64,000 nucleotides of DNA from contig NC_085116.1 in assembly GCF_030269925.1 (NCBI RefSeq), positions 3,968,001-4,032,000 on the forward strand. Reading direction: 5' to 3'. The translations under genes were made by a program, and so were the position numbers. The notes under the pieces were generated by a model. That model saw only the letters and a program-made list of their open reading frames with translations. It searched no databases and was not told where the DNA came from. Numbering within the stretch: position 1 is the first letter of the stretch; each line of letters begins with the position of its first letter. Below are positions 1 through 11,005 of this stretch, piece by piece. Source of the stretch: Bombyx mori. Taxonomy: Eukaryota > Arthropoda > Insecta > Lepidoptera > Bombycidae.

Positions 1-440
1 ATTTGAAATCGATACGATTTAAGTTTTTTTTATTAATTACCCACCCGTGGTTGGCAGTACACACAAAAGTAATTCATGCTTTTTGACGACGTTGGCAAAA
101 CGAATATTTGTCGAGACTTGATAATGGATAAATGGCTGAAGAAAGAGGATGAATTTATAATCGTTAAATAGTTTTGATCAAAACACATAGTTCGGCACTA
201 GGAAAACGGTTATTCGGTCAGTTCGGTCACATGTTGACAAGCATCCTGATTACTGTATATTATATATAGTAGGCACCTAAGAAAAATGGTGGATCTATTA
301 TTAAAAGAATTGTAATAAAACTGTATTCTTTACTAATTTATACTTAGAAAAAAATTATTTATCTTGAAGCTTTATAGCCCCTTTGACAGGCGGTATGTTT
401 AATTTTATTTGTATATGCTAGTTATTTCCATGTTAAATGT

Positions 441-685
441 TACTGGTGGTAGGACCTCTTGTGAGTCGGCGCGGGTAGGTACCACCACCCTGCCTATTTC
501 TGCCATGAAGCAGAAATGCGTTTCGGCTTGAAGGGTGGGGCAGCTGTTGTAACTATACTTGAGGCCTTAGAACTTATATCTCGAGGTGGGTGGCGCATTT
601 ACGTCGTAGATATCTATGGGCTCCAGTAGCCACTTAACACCAGGTGGGCTGTGAGCTCGTCCACCCATCTAAAGCAACAAAAAAA
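441..685 (+). mobile_element. SINE, short form
   Basis: The copy starts at the TACTGGTGGTAGGACC boundary shared by several copies in this window. It carries the family body (GCCTATTTCTGCC, GCGTTTCGGCTTGAAGGG, CCACTTAACACCAGGTGGGC) and ends in an A-rich tail. The family name is not known to me with certainty. Confidence 0.8.
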
Positions 686-1993
686 GAAAGTCATTTTTTT
701 TATTATTTTATATTTATTTTATTGGACGTGGTCATAGTAAGTGCTACACAAGCCACCCTTCTTTCATTTTTAATATCAAGTCAATCAAAACTCAACATAT
801 TGTTTTAATTTTTTTTTCATTCAAATTTTATTTCATTTAAACACCTTAGTTGTCCGTAAGGTAAACTATTTGAAACGTCACAAATAATAGAATGAAAATA
901 GAAAACACGAGATTAAACCGTAAATGAGTCGACTATTATCAAAGCCGGCAATCTGACTTTTGGACAATGATTGGTAAATCAGAAAAACGAATTATTGACT
1001 TTGTATTCCATTGGCAGTCACAAAACTCTTCGGAACGACATCTTAGATAAATAACAGGTTAACTATTAACCTTTATTTAATGCAGGTTTTGAACCGTATT
1101 CTTTGAAGGAGACGATTATATTCAAATCAATCTGTATTGACATATCAATAAAATTTTTTTGTCCAAATGCACAGATTGCCACCTTTGATAATAGACGACT
1201 CAAATGTAGTTTTAATTATGGCTATGACTCGCGGAAATCGAAGAAAATGCTATAACAAAAAAAGAAATCAAAATCGGTTGCCTCAAAAAAAGATTTTAGG
1301 GAAAATACATTTGATTGGAGAACCTCTTTTTTGTTATCGGTTAAAACATAATAAAACAATCGTTTTGGCATCAACTGAATGATTTATTTTCAAGAGGTTG
1401 ATTCTTGGCGCCTTCGCAGGTAGCGGTATATTCGCACGTCAAGTATCACAGATAAGAGCTCTTGTACAAAGTCACCAGTCGCCAGCCGCCCTCCGGTCGG
1501 GACACTTGACGCCGAACCTTCAAGTTAATATTTTTGGAAACGACCTTCATTTGTGAAAGCGGAATACTGAAATAAACATACATATTATATGTGAAATATT
1601 TAGAATTGATTCTTCAAGTCTATGACGAGTGAGAGCTTTTCCATCGAACACTTTCGAAACATCCACTCTTTCTATTAATCAGTCCAAAAATATTTCAAAA
1701 TATAATAATTATGTTGTTAGTTTAATTATTACGTATCTCAGACGTGCAGATTAACAATAAAATACAAAAATTTATGCAAACGACACAATATTCGTGAAAA
1801 CTTGTTCCATGCCTTCGATTTTTTTTTTAATAAATTCTTGTTTTAAATACCGGCATCATTTTTTTTAAGTGTGATGAGCAACTGACTTTATTATTGGTTT
1901 AAGGATTAAGTCCCAATACCGTTTTTTCGTACCGTTCGGGCCTTTATAATTGTTGCGTATCAGAAAAATGCAGAACGGCGACACCGCTCGAGA

Positions 1994-2178
1994 TTTTTTT
2001 TAAAACTTATGTCTTGATAGGCTATTTCAGCTTCACCCTAACGTGTGTAGGTGAGTTCATGGGGCTCAAACCGGAGAGTTGCTAACACTGCCCCTAGCAA
2101 GAGCAGAGCTTCGCAGAATCTACCACCGGATCGGAAACGCGACCCACAGAAGATCCGGCGAGAAACTCAGTGGGCTAA
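1994..2178 (-). mobile_element. Jockey-type LINE 3' tail (Bm1-like repeat)
   Basis: A T-run at the left edge is the poly-A tail seen from the opposite strand. The body holds GATCCGGCGAGAAACTCAGT and CTACCACCGGATCGGAAACG, shared with many other copies here. In the sense orientation this matches the 3' region of the LINE copy at 53115-53545. Confidence 0.7.
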
Positions 2179-2899
2179 AATATAGTGAGTTCCTGATCGT
2201 ACACTTATAGTGTAATCTGACAGGCTATTCGGTGGTATGTTCTCTACACATCTAGCAGCTGTTAAAAATATAGCGGCAATATACATTCCTTAATTAGCTT
2301 CTCTGTGGGTCGTGATTACGGTCCGGTGGTAGATGCACACGCGAAGCAGCTGCTCTTGAGCTGCTAAGCCTACGTTGAGTTCGCTCATCTCTCAGGCAGC
2401 AAGTTCCCTCGATGAGCTGCGATCCTTCCATCTTAAAAGAATATTCGGTGCCACCATCTTACCTATATCTCCTGAGATTGATGCATTTAAGTCTGAAGGA
2501 CTGAACAAAGTCACTAGGACTTCCATCTTCTTTAAAGACTAATGTTTCAGAATAAATTTGGTATTTAGAGCGCATCTGCTCGATGAAAACGATTGACGAA
2601 AACATATTCTTTGTAAAGTTGCACATCGGAGTTGTACCAATCGGCCTATACTTAGATTTTTATAGATAGATTTTTCATTAAACCTACATGCAAAAGAGGC
2701 GCTAAAATCGGGAAGGATGCGGACAGCTCTTTCAAAATACAAACTCTGGTGAACCGTGTCGGTACTCTTCTTAATATCTATGTTATATGTCACATTTTTG
2801 ATTAAACAAGGACACATTTTTGAACAAAATCCTTTCTTATATCTGTTATTTTCTCATCTCGTCCACGGTGCAATGATGACCTGTACCTGCTTGTTACAG

Positions 2900-3040
2900 A
2901 TGGTACTTACTTCAATGCATAAGTATTGTCCTCGGGTCCTGGTTGTGCGCGCACGAGATGCAGCAGCGCTGGCGTGGGGTGCTCCTCATGCAGCCTTCTC
3001 CTTCCCTGAGACTGAGTTCATCGCCGTCACTGCTTATCAG
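2900..3040 (+). CDS. Doc: T-box gene, internal exon
   Basis: The exon is 141 nt (47 codons), between acceptor TTGTTACAG and donor CAG|GTTTGT, with phase 0 at both ends. It encodes the T-box core from the SMHKY region to VTAYQ. Confidence 0.82.
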
Positions 3041-6000
3041 GTTTGTATTTAACCACTATTTATTTTTACTAAAACACATGACGTAACGGCAGAGTGATTA
3101 TCGGAACCTGTAGACATCACAGCACGAATACCACCACCTGACTAAAACCTACTGTCGCTCAACAACCAACGTCCAAACATCGCATGAGACAGAACTCATA
3201 AAAAGGCAAAGGGGGGAAAGTGAAGCGTTTAGTGCGGAGCACATCTCCCCCATCACCCTACTCCTTGGGACGCCGGACCGGCGGTCGTCGGCGCCACGAC
3301 TACCAGCCTTTTCGGTTGGTAGGCTATCCGAATCCCGCCTAGATGGCGCCGGTTAGAGTGAGCTATCCTACGGAAGGGAGCTATTCTACGCAACGAATAC
3401 CACCACCAACCCAATTCTTATTATTACAACTGGGTAGAATGACGATGCCTACTGGCGCAACCGCAAAATATGCTCTGCCAGCAGGAAAAGTCTCCATTAT
3501 CATATGACTTATACTACTTATACTGCCTCTCAAAATCTATTTTAAAAACTTTTATTCTAAAACTATCATTTTCTATTGAGAGTAAAATATGAAAACAAAC
3601 AAACAAAAGTTTTATACATACAGGGACTCTAAGATTTTGGTTCGTTTGTAAATATCGCGAATTTACTAAAACTTAGTAGTTATTAGTTTTTATTTCAAAT
3701 AATATTGTGCATTTTTTAGATTACTACGGTAACAGAGTAAAGATGTAGGGAATCCGTCTTCATATTATCATCTTATAACATCACGTTAGTTCTCTGAAAT
3801 CGTAGTACGTTTCCAAGAACACGCGTAATTCGCATCGCACACTGATGTTAGCCGATTTTTTTTTCAAACAGACAAACGAGGCGCCAATGCTTTTACGAAA
3901 GTGTAGTTACAAAAAAATGTTAAGAGAATCGGGCGGGTGAGTCGAGTGGTCATTGTGGAGGGCTATTTAGCAAAACAATACAGAGTAGTTTGGTGATTTT
4001 TTTCAAACAAACCGTTACGTTGTTTGATTATTAGTTAGGCGATGGCGGTGCTACTAACTACGGCACTTAATGCATTTAATCTTTTTCATGAACTAAACTA
4101 TTGAACACACTTTTATTTCGAAGTTTTCAATTCCATTAGGCGCATTGAACATGTGTTTTTTTTTATTATTATTTTTATTGCTTAGGTAGGCGGACGAGCT
4201 CACAGCCCACCTGGTATTAAGTGGTTACTGGAGCCCATAGACATCTACAACGTAAATGCGCCACCCACCTTGAGATATAAGTTCTAAGGTCTCAGTATAG
4301 TTACAACGACTGCCCCGCCCTTTAAACCAAAACGCATTACTGCTTCACGACAGAAATAGGCAGGGTACCTACCCGTGCGGACTCACAAGAGGACCTACAA
4401 CCAGTAATTACGCAAATTATAATATGTGTGTTATAATTTATTCATGTAACCTACACTATATTTGCTTTACCTTTAAAACGTGTTAACATATGACAGTGTT
4501 AATTCGATCATCTATGTACACATTCACATAACCAAGTCTCTGAAGACGCCCTCCTGCTGTTTGTTTTGCGACATCTAAACGGCTCTTTGACAATCAGCGC
4601 AGCGTACAGTTACCATTATGGATTATACCTCGCCGTAATTAAAAGATGCGATGTCGGCCCCTTTACCGCAGCGGCGTCCTTCATGTTGACTGCATCGAGG
4701 CGCGAAAGTTTTCTCGCATCTATTACATCGGAAGCTTTGTAGGATTATCTGTGTATTGTTGAGGTAACGGGAATAATGTCTGGACAAAGTCCGGCGGCGT
4801 ATCATTGCGCATTATCCCCAAGGTGGCGACCGCTCCTCGTTGCGACTATTGTTATCAATTACCAACGATTTAGAAAATATCTTTTGTAAACGCCGACGCG
4901 ATTATTTGAGAGTGTAACTAGGTGGCACGCCAGCTCAATTATTTACCCAAAATAGCAGTTTGCAATATCTCTGCAAACTTTCAATTAGTAAAATGATTGC
5001 CTACTTAAGTTCCACATAGTTTGGCTGGTTCGACTTGATAATTTGGGCAAATTTCAAACGTAAATAAACCGAATTTTTGCCTATCCTAATTATACATTGT
5101 AAAAAACTGGCGACAGTCACCAATATGTGAAATTATCGGACAAAAAGTAAAAGCTACGGCGAGTTTGAGGCGTGACGTCACGGGCGACAGGCGAACAGGG
5201 GGCGGCGCTCGTCGCTTCTAACCTCGTGCTGTAGCTAGCCGTCCAACTTAAAACTATACTTTACGGAACTTATACCAGGCTTTTAGCACTCTCTGCTATC
5301 TCGGTGGGCTTTCCGTTATCTGTCGATACGGTGTGCAAATGGCACCCGCCGGCGCCGGCTTATCACTCCCCGCAAACACTCGTTTACAAGTGACTTTGCG
5401 TACCCATCGGGTCGGTATTATTTGCTTTAGGGATTTTGCTAGATAACGTAAATCTTTCGAATGCATTTCTGAAACCTAATAACAAAAATCACCGTTAATA
5501 GCACCGTTCATAACACGCAAATTGTCGTGATCTTCGTCTGCCGAGTTTGTAGTATCGTGTTTCACGTCACGGCTTTGGTTCAGAAGTAGTCTGATGCCGT
5601 TCGTTGGCGCCGGGACGGAGGAGAGATCGACGGCGGGCGACCGGCGCCGGCGACGGCTATGCATGCCATGCTAATTGGCCTGTCGCCAACTTGTACCACG
5701 ACACATGTGCAGCAATTATCCCTTACAAGCTATTAGCGACACGGAGGATGTATGCGGAAACGGATGTTTAAATTGCATTCTCAGAACTCGTGACAGATAA
5801 GAAAATTTCCTTGTCGCCACGAATGCGACATTTAATTGACGGGAAATAAAAAAATATATTGTTTCTTTTTAGGTTTTATGAGTTTTATTAATAGAGGGAA
5901 GAATAGGGGCAATTCTAAACATCCATTCATATGATTTTGCCTTGACGATTTTCGTCATAGAGGGGGAGAGAGAGAGAGAGAGAGAAATTTTCGTTATAGG

Positions 6001-6875
6001 TACCTACTTAAAGTTTAATTGACCTTGTAACTAAATTAAGTTTAGGTACTAAATTTACTTAATCATTAACTTGAAAAAATTTGATGAATAACTTCATATT
6101 TTTCGGTATACAAAGCAATGGCCGGACAATTTGAAATAAATTTAAAGTGTGTAAATTTATAAGTATACTGGCATACATAGTTACAATTAATATTTTATGT
6201 TTACACTTCAGTTGTAGGGCGTATTGTGAGCTTGCATGGCACACACTCACACGACACACTATTGCACTGTTTCCGTATATAGCCCTGTTTTTCTAGGACA
6301 TCCGTATATATATATTTTTTAATACGATATAATTATTCTTATATGTTTGATTAAAGATAAAATTGTATTGTTCACAGAATGACCGAATAACGAAACTGAA
6401 GATAGATAACAATCCATTTGCAAAAGGATTCAGAGCCTGTGGTCAATCCAAGTGCAAAAGAAAGAGCATTGAGAGTGCTAATGAAAACAGTTCAGAGCCA
6501 CCTGGCGGTGAGGCGAGTGAACCTAAGCGACCTTGTTCCGATGCTGCTTCTTCGTGTTCAGAAGAAGGCAGTCTACGGTCGTCTTCGCCACGATCACCTC
6601 CCCTAGTGGAATCGCCTACACCTCTCATTGCTCCGCCAGAAAACATAAGTCCTCCACCTGCGGCGTTCTACCACCCAGAGTTGCCATACTTAGGGTCCAT
6701 GCATTTACCTATGCCGTTAGGCTTGTGGCCTGGTAGTGCTATGAGCAATGGCCTCACTTGGGGTCCTATAGCACCTCCTCCTCCACCACACGTACCTTCA
6801 CCAAAAGTGGCAGACCCAGCGCCTTGTCGTCGCCTGAAAAGTTTCACAATAAGCGCACTACTAGGAGAGGGTTGA
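2900..6875 (+). CDS. Doc: T-box transcription factor, Dorsocross/TBX6-like (3' part)
   Basis: Two exons (2900-3040 and 6378-6875) join in frame into the C-terminal 212 residues of a T-box DNA-binding transcription factor. Visible T-box landmarks are SMHKY, then [13 protein letters not shown], then [19 protein letters not shown], the end of the DNA-binding domain. The intron falls after TAYQ, a position I recall as usual in T-box genes. The stretch from VVRARDAA to [12 protein letters not shown] resembles insect Dorsocross proteins (TBX6 group) more than midline or optomotor-blind; this is from memory. The tail is basic (CKRK), then rich in Ser and Pro, and ends in a hydrophobic [10 protein letters not shown]. 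The N-terminal half of the T-box is absent and must lie left of the window. The usual MHKYQPR reads MHKYCPR. A nuclear role in dorsal tissue or heart patterning is inferred from the family. Confidence 0.8.
3140..3420 (-). mobile_element. GC-rich retroelement tail fragment (family D)
   Basis: Shares long blocks with 10545-11005 and 17313-17575, for example GGGAAAGTGAAGCGTTTAGT and the CGGTCGTCGGCGCCACGAC region. The poly-A end is missing in this copy. Confidence 0.6.
4156..4430 (-). mobile_element. SINE copy, longer form
   Basis: Starts with a T-run (tail read backwards), then the conserved SINE body. It continues past the short-form boundary into AATTACGCAAATTATAATA, which is also present in the long copies at 45889 and 58571. 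Confidence 0.8.
5963..5987. repeat. (AG)n microsatellite
   Basis: A run of GA dinucleotides preceded by a short G-rich stretch. Confidence 0.9.
6378..6875 (+). CDS. Doc: T-box gene, terminal exon
   Basis: Starts after acceptor TTGTTCACAG and ends at TGA, 165 codons plus stop. It encodes the C-terminal end of the T-box ([19 protein letters not shown]) and a low-complexity Ser/Pro-rich tail. Confidence 0.85.
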   Translation, partial: NDRITKLKIDNNPFAKGFRACGQSKCKRKSIESANENSSEPPGGEASEPKRPCSDAASSCSEEGSLRSSSPRSPPLVESPTPLIAPPENISPPPAAFYHPELPYLGSMHLPMPLGLWPGSAMSNGLTWGPIAPPPPPHVPSPKVADPAPCRRLKSFTISALLGEG

Positions 6876-6988
6876 TTATTAAATAAGATACATTGTAAAG
6901 TTTATTTTGTATGAAACACATTTTAAAGGGTACTATTTCGTATGGCCACCTGCTGTTTGGCAGCTTTGGTAGATTTACCAGCTTAATT

Positions 6989-6994
6989 AATAAA
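6989..6994 (+). terminator. Candidate poly(A) signal of the T-box gene
   Basis: AATAAA about 115 bp after the stop codon; the first such hexamer seen downstream. Confidence 0.5.
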
Positions 6995-8225
6995 CAAAAA
7001 TATATTGTTTATACCTACGCTAGTAGATAAGAATTAGGCGGGAAGTCGCAATAATGTCACTGTAAACTATTAAGAAATTCTCAATTTGTTGTAATTAATA
7101 TAATTATCTAAACATAAGACAAACTACCTCGTTTTAGAAAAATACTATTTATGTGATAGCAGTGCCTTATAAATATATGTAAATAGGAAGTATGTTCACT
7201 ATAAAAATGATCTTGATTAAAAGCGCTTTAATACAGTGTTTATTATTATTTAAATTTTACATTCTATGATGTTTCAAATACTTAAGTTTTCGTTCTCTAT
7301 AGCATATTTGTGAAATTTGCCGTTAATGTACATAGTTCCGAATATCATTTCGGTAAAATCCCGAAACAGGAATTAATTTTATCTCAAAACTTATTTTTAA
7401 TTTTTAAACCAATGTACTTAGTAGTTGACAGTTTGATTTAATTAAGAAATTTTACAAATTTATTTCCATTTCAAACACAAATTGTTAGTATTTTTATTAA
7501 ATTGTCAATGCAATAAAATTTATATATTTTTGGTACAGTAATAAACATTTAAGGACTTTTTTTTTCATTTATTGAACTAAAGTTGGTTTTATTATATTTT
7601 AATACAAAATAGTATGGAGATGTGGAATAATATTGAAATTTTAGTTAAAACTTTTATTTTATTTCAAGCAATACAAAGAAATATAACTGCTCCTTGAAGA
7701 ATTAAAAAAAATAAACACCTAATTTACTTTACGCTTTTCAACAACAAAGTAGTTAATGTTATTTCGGATTATTTAATAAGGTAGCTGAATCTTCATTGTG
7801 CTACTCTACTCTACAAAAAAACTACGCCCTAAATTTTAAACTACAAAAAAAAGGATTGTCGGTTTGATTTTAATTCAAAATATTAATCGAATATAATATT
7901 ACAAACAGGGGCATAAGTAATCTCTGAATTAAAAAAATACCATTCACTAGGTAATCACCGAAAATCGGTCTTAGTTGTGTGGGTTGAGAAGGGTCTATTT
8001 CCAACAGTGAACTGTCAGCAGATAATGAAATGTTCACATGTTCCAGAAAAAAACTTTACATAAAAATATTACATAAATACACTGATTTACACTACATAGA
8101 AATGAAAAGATTATGAAAACATCAAAGATCTAATGTTAAATGTGGTATGGTAACAAAACATAAACAACTCAATGTCCAAACACATTTAAAGCGTTTTTGG
8201 AACACAACACATAGACTGTTAAACA
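6995..8225. other. Intergenic space between convergent genes
   Basis: Very AT-rich sequence between the T-box 3' end and the ANKMY2 3' end. No gene or clear repeat was recognised. Confidence 0.6.
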
Positions 8226-8231
8226 TTTATT
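8226..8231 (-). terminator. Candidate poly(A) signal of ANKMY2
   Basis: TTTATT on the plus strand (AATAAA in sense), about 50 nt downstream of the stop codon. Confidence 0.6.
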
Positions 8232-8278
8232 CATTAAATAGATATTTATGCAGGAATTAGAATTGAACTATCTCAATT

Positions 8279-9262
8279 TCAGCCAGCTATAAGATTTTGA
8301 AGCTCCGAACTCAATTCATTGGCGTCAATATTTATTTTGGAATTAACAGTTGGTGCCGGAGCACTGGACTCTCTGTTGCAGGCTTTTTTGTGCACAAACC
8401 AGTGCAATCTCTGACACTCCCTATCACAATATTGTACTGATTTACACTTGGAACATTTCTTTGCGGGCTTCTCTTCACCACAAGAACTGCAGTATGGTAT
8501 GGCATCCAAAAACCCTCTCTGCCCATTAATGGTACAGTTTATAACTGACAAGGCTGTCGGTGGATCTTTACTTGTCAAGGCTGTGACCATTTGATGGAAT
8601 GTTGTGCACTCCCTGAATGGGAATTCCCTCACACAGTCTTTAAGGAAGGAATCCATGAGGTCAAGGGAAACACCATCTTTACCTGGCTTCAAGAGTTTTT
8701 TAGCAAATATTTCAACAACATCATGCTTCTTTTCTTCCTTCTCTGATGGTTTCTGTTTATCTTTGATGTTGTGTATTTCTCGTAGGATATATGATAAATA
8801 ATGGTACTTGAAAGCCATCACTTCATTGGTTTCACTGCCTCTTGTCATCTCGCGTTTGCTCAGCATTTCTAAAGTCTTGCTCGCTTTGTCAGCATTTTCT
8901 AACAAAGCAGGAGCATGTTGCAAATTCAAAGCTAATCTTACAGGATGAATATTTACTCCTAGTACAAATTTATGAACTGGATCTACTAAGATTGGAGGTA
9001 GATAAGGTTCTTGTTGGAGTCCTTGTGGGATAGAATAATATTCAATTTCACTACGAGGTATGTAGTTGTTGATAGTTGCAACTGTGTGATGATTTCCGAC
9101 AAATGCCGCCATCTGCGCAGAGGTGCGCCCCACCGAATTTGTGGCTGTAGGTTTGGCCCCAGCATCGAGTAGCAGTTTGCATACTTCGGAGCTACCAGAC
9201 AGAGCACCAAAGTGTAACGCTGTGTAGTTATACTCGTGCTTTCCAGAATTCACGTCCGCTCC
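8279..9262 (-). CDS. Ankmy2: ANKMY2 exon 2
   Basis: Begins after the ACCACAG acceptor with Gly-Ala-Asp-Val-Asn of an ankyrin repeat and ends with ...NLIAG stop. It contains the MYND finger. Length 984 nt including stop, phase 0. Confidence 0.9.
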   Translation of the reverse strand, partial: GADVNSGKHEYNYTALHFGALSGSSEVCKLLLDAGAKPTATNSVGRTSAQMAAFVGNHHTVATINNYIPRSEIEYYSIPQGLQQEPYLPPILVDPVHKFVLGVNIHPVRLALNLQHAPALLENADKASKTLEMLSKREMTRGSETNEVMAFKYHYLSYILREIHNIKDKQKPSEKEEKKHDVVEIFAKKLLKPGKDGVSLDLMDSFLKDCVREFPFRECTTFHQMVTALTSKDPPTALSVINCTINGQRGFLDAIPYCSSCGEEKPAKKCSKCKSVQYCDRECQRLHWFVHKKACNRESSAPAPTVNSKINIDANELSSELQNLIAG

Positions 9263-9547
9263 CTGTGGTTGCATAAAATACGCATAAGTCAATATGGTTT
9301 TGATTGTGTGTACCCACGTCACTAGACAAAATAATAATTTGCTTACCCTATCGAGCAGTAATTGCACCATATCCTTGTTCCCTTTATAGGCCGCGTGTTG
9401 TAAAGCAGTCATACCATTTTCGTCAAAGAAATTTACGTCGCCTTTGTGTTGAGTCAAAATATTTGAAAATTCAGTCAAGTCTCCCTGAGCGATAGCATCA
9501 AATATAGTTTTTTCCGAAGACGTGCTTTCATCGTTTTTGGTCTCCAT
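8279..9547 (-). CDS. Ankmy2: Ankyrin repeat and MYND domain protein 2
   Basis: Complete two-exon gene: exon 1 is 9347-9547 and exon 2 is 8279-9262, 394 residues. About three ankyrin repeats occupy roughly residues 15-140 (DENGMTALQHAAYKG, YNYTALHFGALSG, NSVGRTSAQMAAFVGN). A helical middle region follows, then a C-terminal MYND zinc finger with the Cys/His series CSSCGEE, CSKCKSVQYCDREC and HWFVHKKAC. Order and sequence match vertebrate ANKMY2, including the PQGLxxEPxLPP stretch after the repeats. ANKMY2 is reported to help bring membrane adenylyl cyclases to cilia; a role here is inferred. I chose the Met of METKNDES; a non-ATG frame continues upstream but matches nothing. The 84-nt intron carries no in-frame stop, so unspliced RNA would add 28 residues inside the ankyrin region. 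Confidence 0.93.
   Translation of the reverse strand: METKNDESTSSEKTIFDAIAQGDLTEFSNILTQHKGDVNFFDENGMTALQHAAYKGNKDMVQLLLDRVSKLLFCLVTWVHTIKTILTYAYFMQPQGADVNSGKHEYNYTALHFGALSGSSEVCKLLLDAGAKPTATNSVGRTSAQMAAFVGNHHTVATINNYIPRSEIEYYSIPQGLQQEPYLPPILVDPVHKFVLGVNIHPVRLALNLQHAPALLENADKASKTLEMLSKREMTRGSETNEVMAFKYHYLSYILREIHNIKDKQKPSEKEEKKHDVVEIFAKKLLKPGKDGVSLDLMDSFLKDCVREFPFRECTTFHQMVTALTSKDPPTALSVINCTINGQRGFLDAIPYCSSCGEEKPAKKCSKCKSVQYCDRECQRLHWFVHKKACNRESSAPAPTVNSKINIDANELSSELQNLIAG
9347..9547 (-). CDS. Ankmy2: ANKMY2 exon 1
   Basis: From METKNDES to ...LLLDR, 67 codons, then donor GATAGG|GTAAGC. It holds the first ankyrin repeat. Confidence 0.88.
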
Positions 9548-9918
9548 TATAATTATTTGGTTGTGATTTAAGAATTCAATCAGAGATAAACCACCAATAA
9601 ACCTCACAACAGCAAAGTTTAAAACATTAACCTTGTGACTGACATTGACAGTTACAGTCTTAAAGTAATGATGACATTAGATAACTACTAGAAGTAGGTA
9701 CCTATTCTATGTTGATTAATCGACTAAATTAAAAAAAATTGCGAATTGCATGAACTAGTTCGCGGTTTAAATCACGCTTAAAAAATGTTTTAAATTTTTC
9801 AATAAAAAATGTTCAGTCATCTTCAACTTATAGTTTGCTGTTTAAGTCCGATTATATGATTAAATAAATAAATACAATGGATAAAGGAGAAAAAAACGCA
9901 TCTCAGTTAATATTACTG

Positions 9919-10540
9919 TTGGAGTTTGATTGTATAAGTAATGGCAGGCAGCGCTTGTCACATGTGAAGAAACAGTTTTCGAATATTGGAATGTTTATTT
10001 AAATTTTTAAAGCAGATGATTGTCTTCTCTTCAGTTATGGAAATGTACTTCTATTCTAGACACGGACAGTGAAACATCCTAGGGTTATAAAAACATAAAA
10101 TATTGTAAATGTGTAATAGTGAACATAGTGTTTGTAATATATATTAACCATGAAGTCAGTGTTTTTAAAATAGCCCATCACCTTCAGAACCCAGTCCCCT
10201 CAAATAGAATCGTCCAACAGGTTATGTTGCAGGCTTTTAATGAGTAAATTGTAGTAATTATGAGAAAATGGATTTATCGGTAATTGACCAAACCAACTTG
10301 ATATATCGGTTTTTGATAAACACTATAGGACAGTGCTGCCAAGTTGGATTGAAAAAAATACGGTGTTTCGGAAGTAAAATTACAGTATTCGTAGATCGGT
10401 AGATGAGAAGTACTTTTTCATAACTGAAGAGAAGACAATCATCTGTTTTAAACATTTAAATAAACATTCCAATATTCCTAAACTGTTACTTCACATGTGA
10501 CAAGTGTTGCCTGCCATTATTTACATATTCAAACTCTAAG
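9919..10540. mobile_element. Foldback element with arms of about 140 bp
   Basis: The left arm (about 9919-10062) and right arm (about 10401-10540) are near-perfect reverse complements. GATGATTGTCTTCTCTTCAG on the left faces CTGAAGAGAAGACAATCATC on the right, and TTGTCACATGTGAAG faces CTTCACATGTGACAA. The middle of about 340 bp is unrelated. No transposase is present, so it is probably non-autonomous. Confidence 0.75.
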
Positions 10541-10544
10541 TGTT

Positions 10545-11005
10545 TCGGGTCCCCTTCACAGGTCTGGTGACCTGTCTGGGGACCGGCGAAGGGGGCCTAA
10601 GAAGACGACGTGCAAGCTGCTCTGCACGCATTTTACGCACAAGCATCCGGGTGATGGAGGGCCGGCTATCCTGGACTCACGCTGGTTCTGACCCAGCGGG
10701 GTATTCCATAGGATAACCCATTCTAACCGGCGCCATCTAGGCGGATTCGGGATAGCCTGCCGACCGAGAGGGCTGGTGATCGTGGCGCTGACGACCGCCG
10801 GTCTGGCGTCCCGGGAGAGATGTACTCCGCACTAAACGCTTCACTTTCCCCTCTTTGCCTTTTCATGAGTTCTGTCTCATGCAAGTTTTGGACGTTGTTT
10901 GTTGAGCGACAGGTTTTAGTCAGTTCAACTCCGACATGCCCCGCCCTCCATTCTCCCGTGGAGGGCGGAAGTCCAGCGATTTCCTCCTGACAAAAAAAAC
11001 CGCCT
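10545..11005 (+). mobile_element. GC-rich retroelement 3' tail (family D)
   Basis: Ends in GATTTCCTCCTGAC plus an A-run, the same end seen reversed at 17313. It holds the shared blocks CTCCGCACTAAACGCTTCAC and GAGTTCTGTCTCATGC. Very likely a 5'-truncated LINE; the family is not identified and no coding part is recognised. Confidence 0.6.

Larger units (their letters stand above)
1..2899. other. AT-rich non-coding DNA upstream of the T-box exon
   Basis: No coding exon could be supported here. Because the exon at 2900 begins inside the T-box domain, this stretch is probably intron of that gene. It holds a short-form SINE (441-685) and a LINE 3' tail (1994-2178). The small open frames around 1167-1382 and 2539-2817 show no domain and no splice context. 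Confidence 0.6.
3041..6377 (+). other. T-box gene intron
   Basis: GT-AG intron of 3,337 bp. It contains a GC-rich LINE tail (about 3140-3420), a SINE on the minus strand (4156-4430), a GC-rich single-copy-looking block (about 5150-5680) and an AG microsatellite (5963-5987). No further coding exon is supported. Confidence 0.7.
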
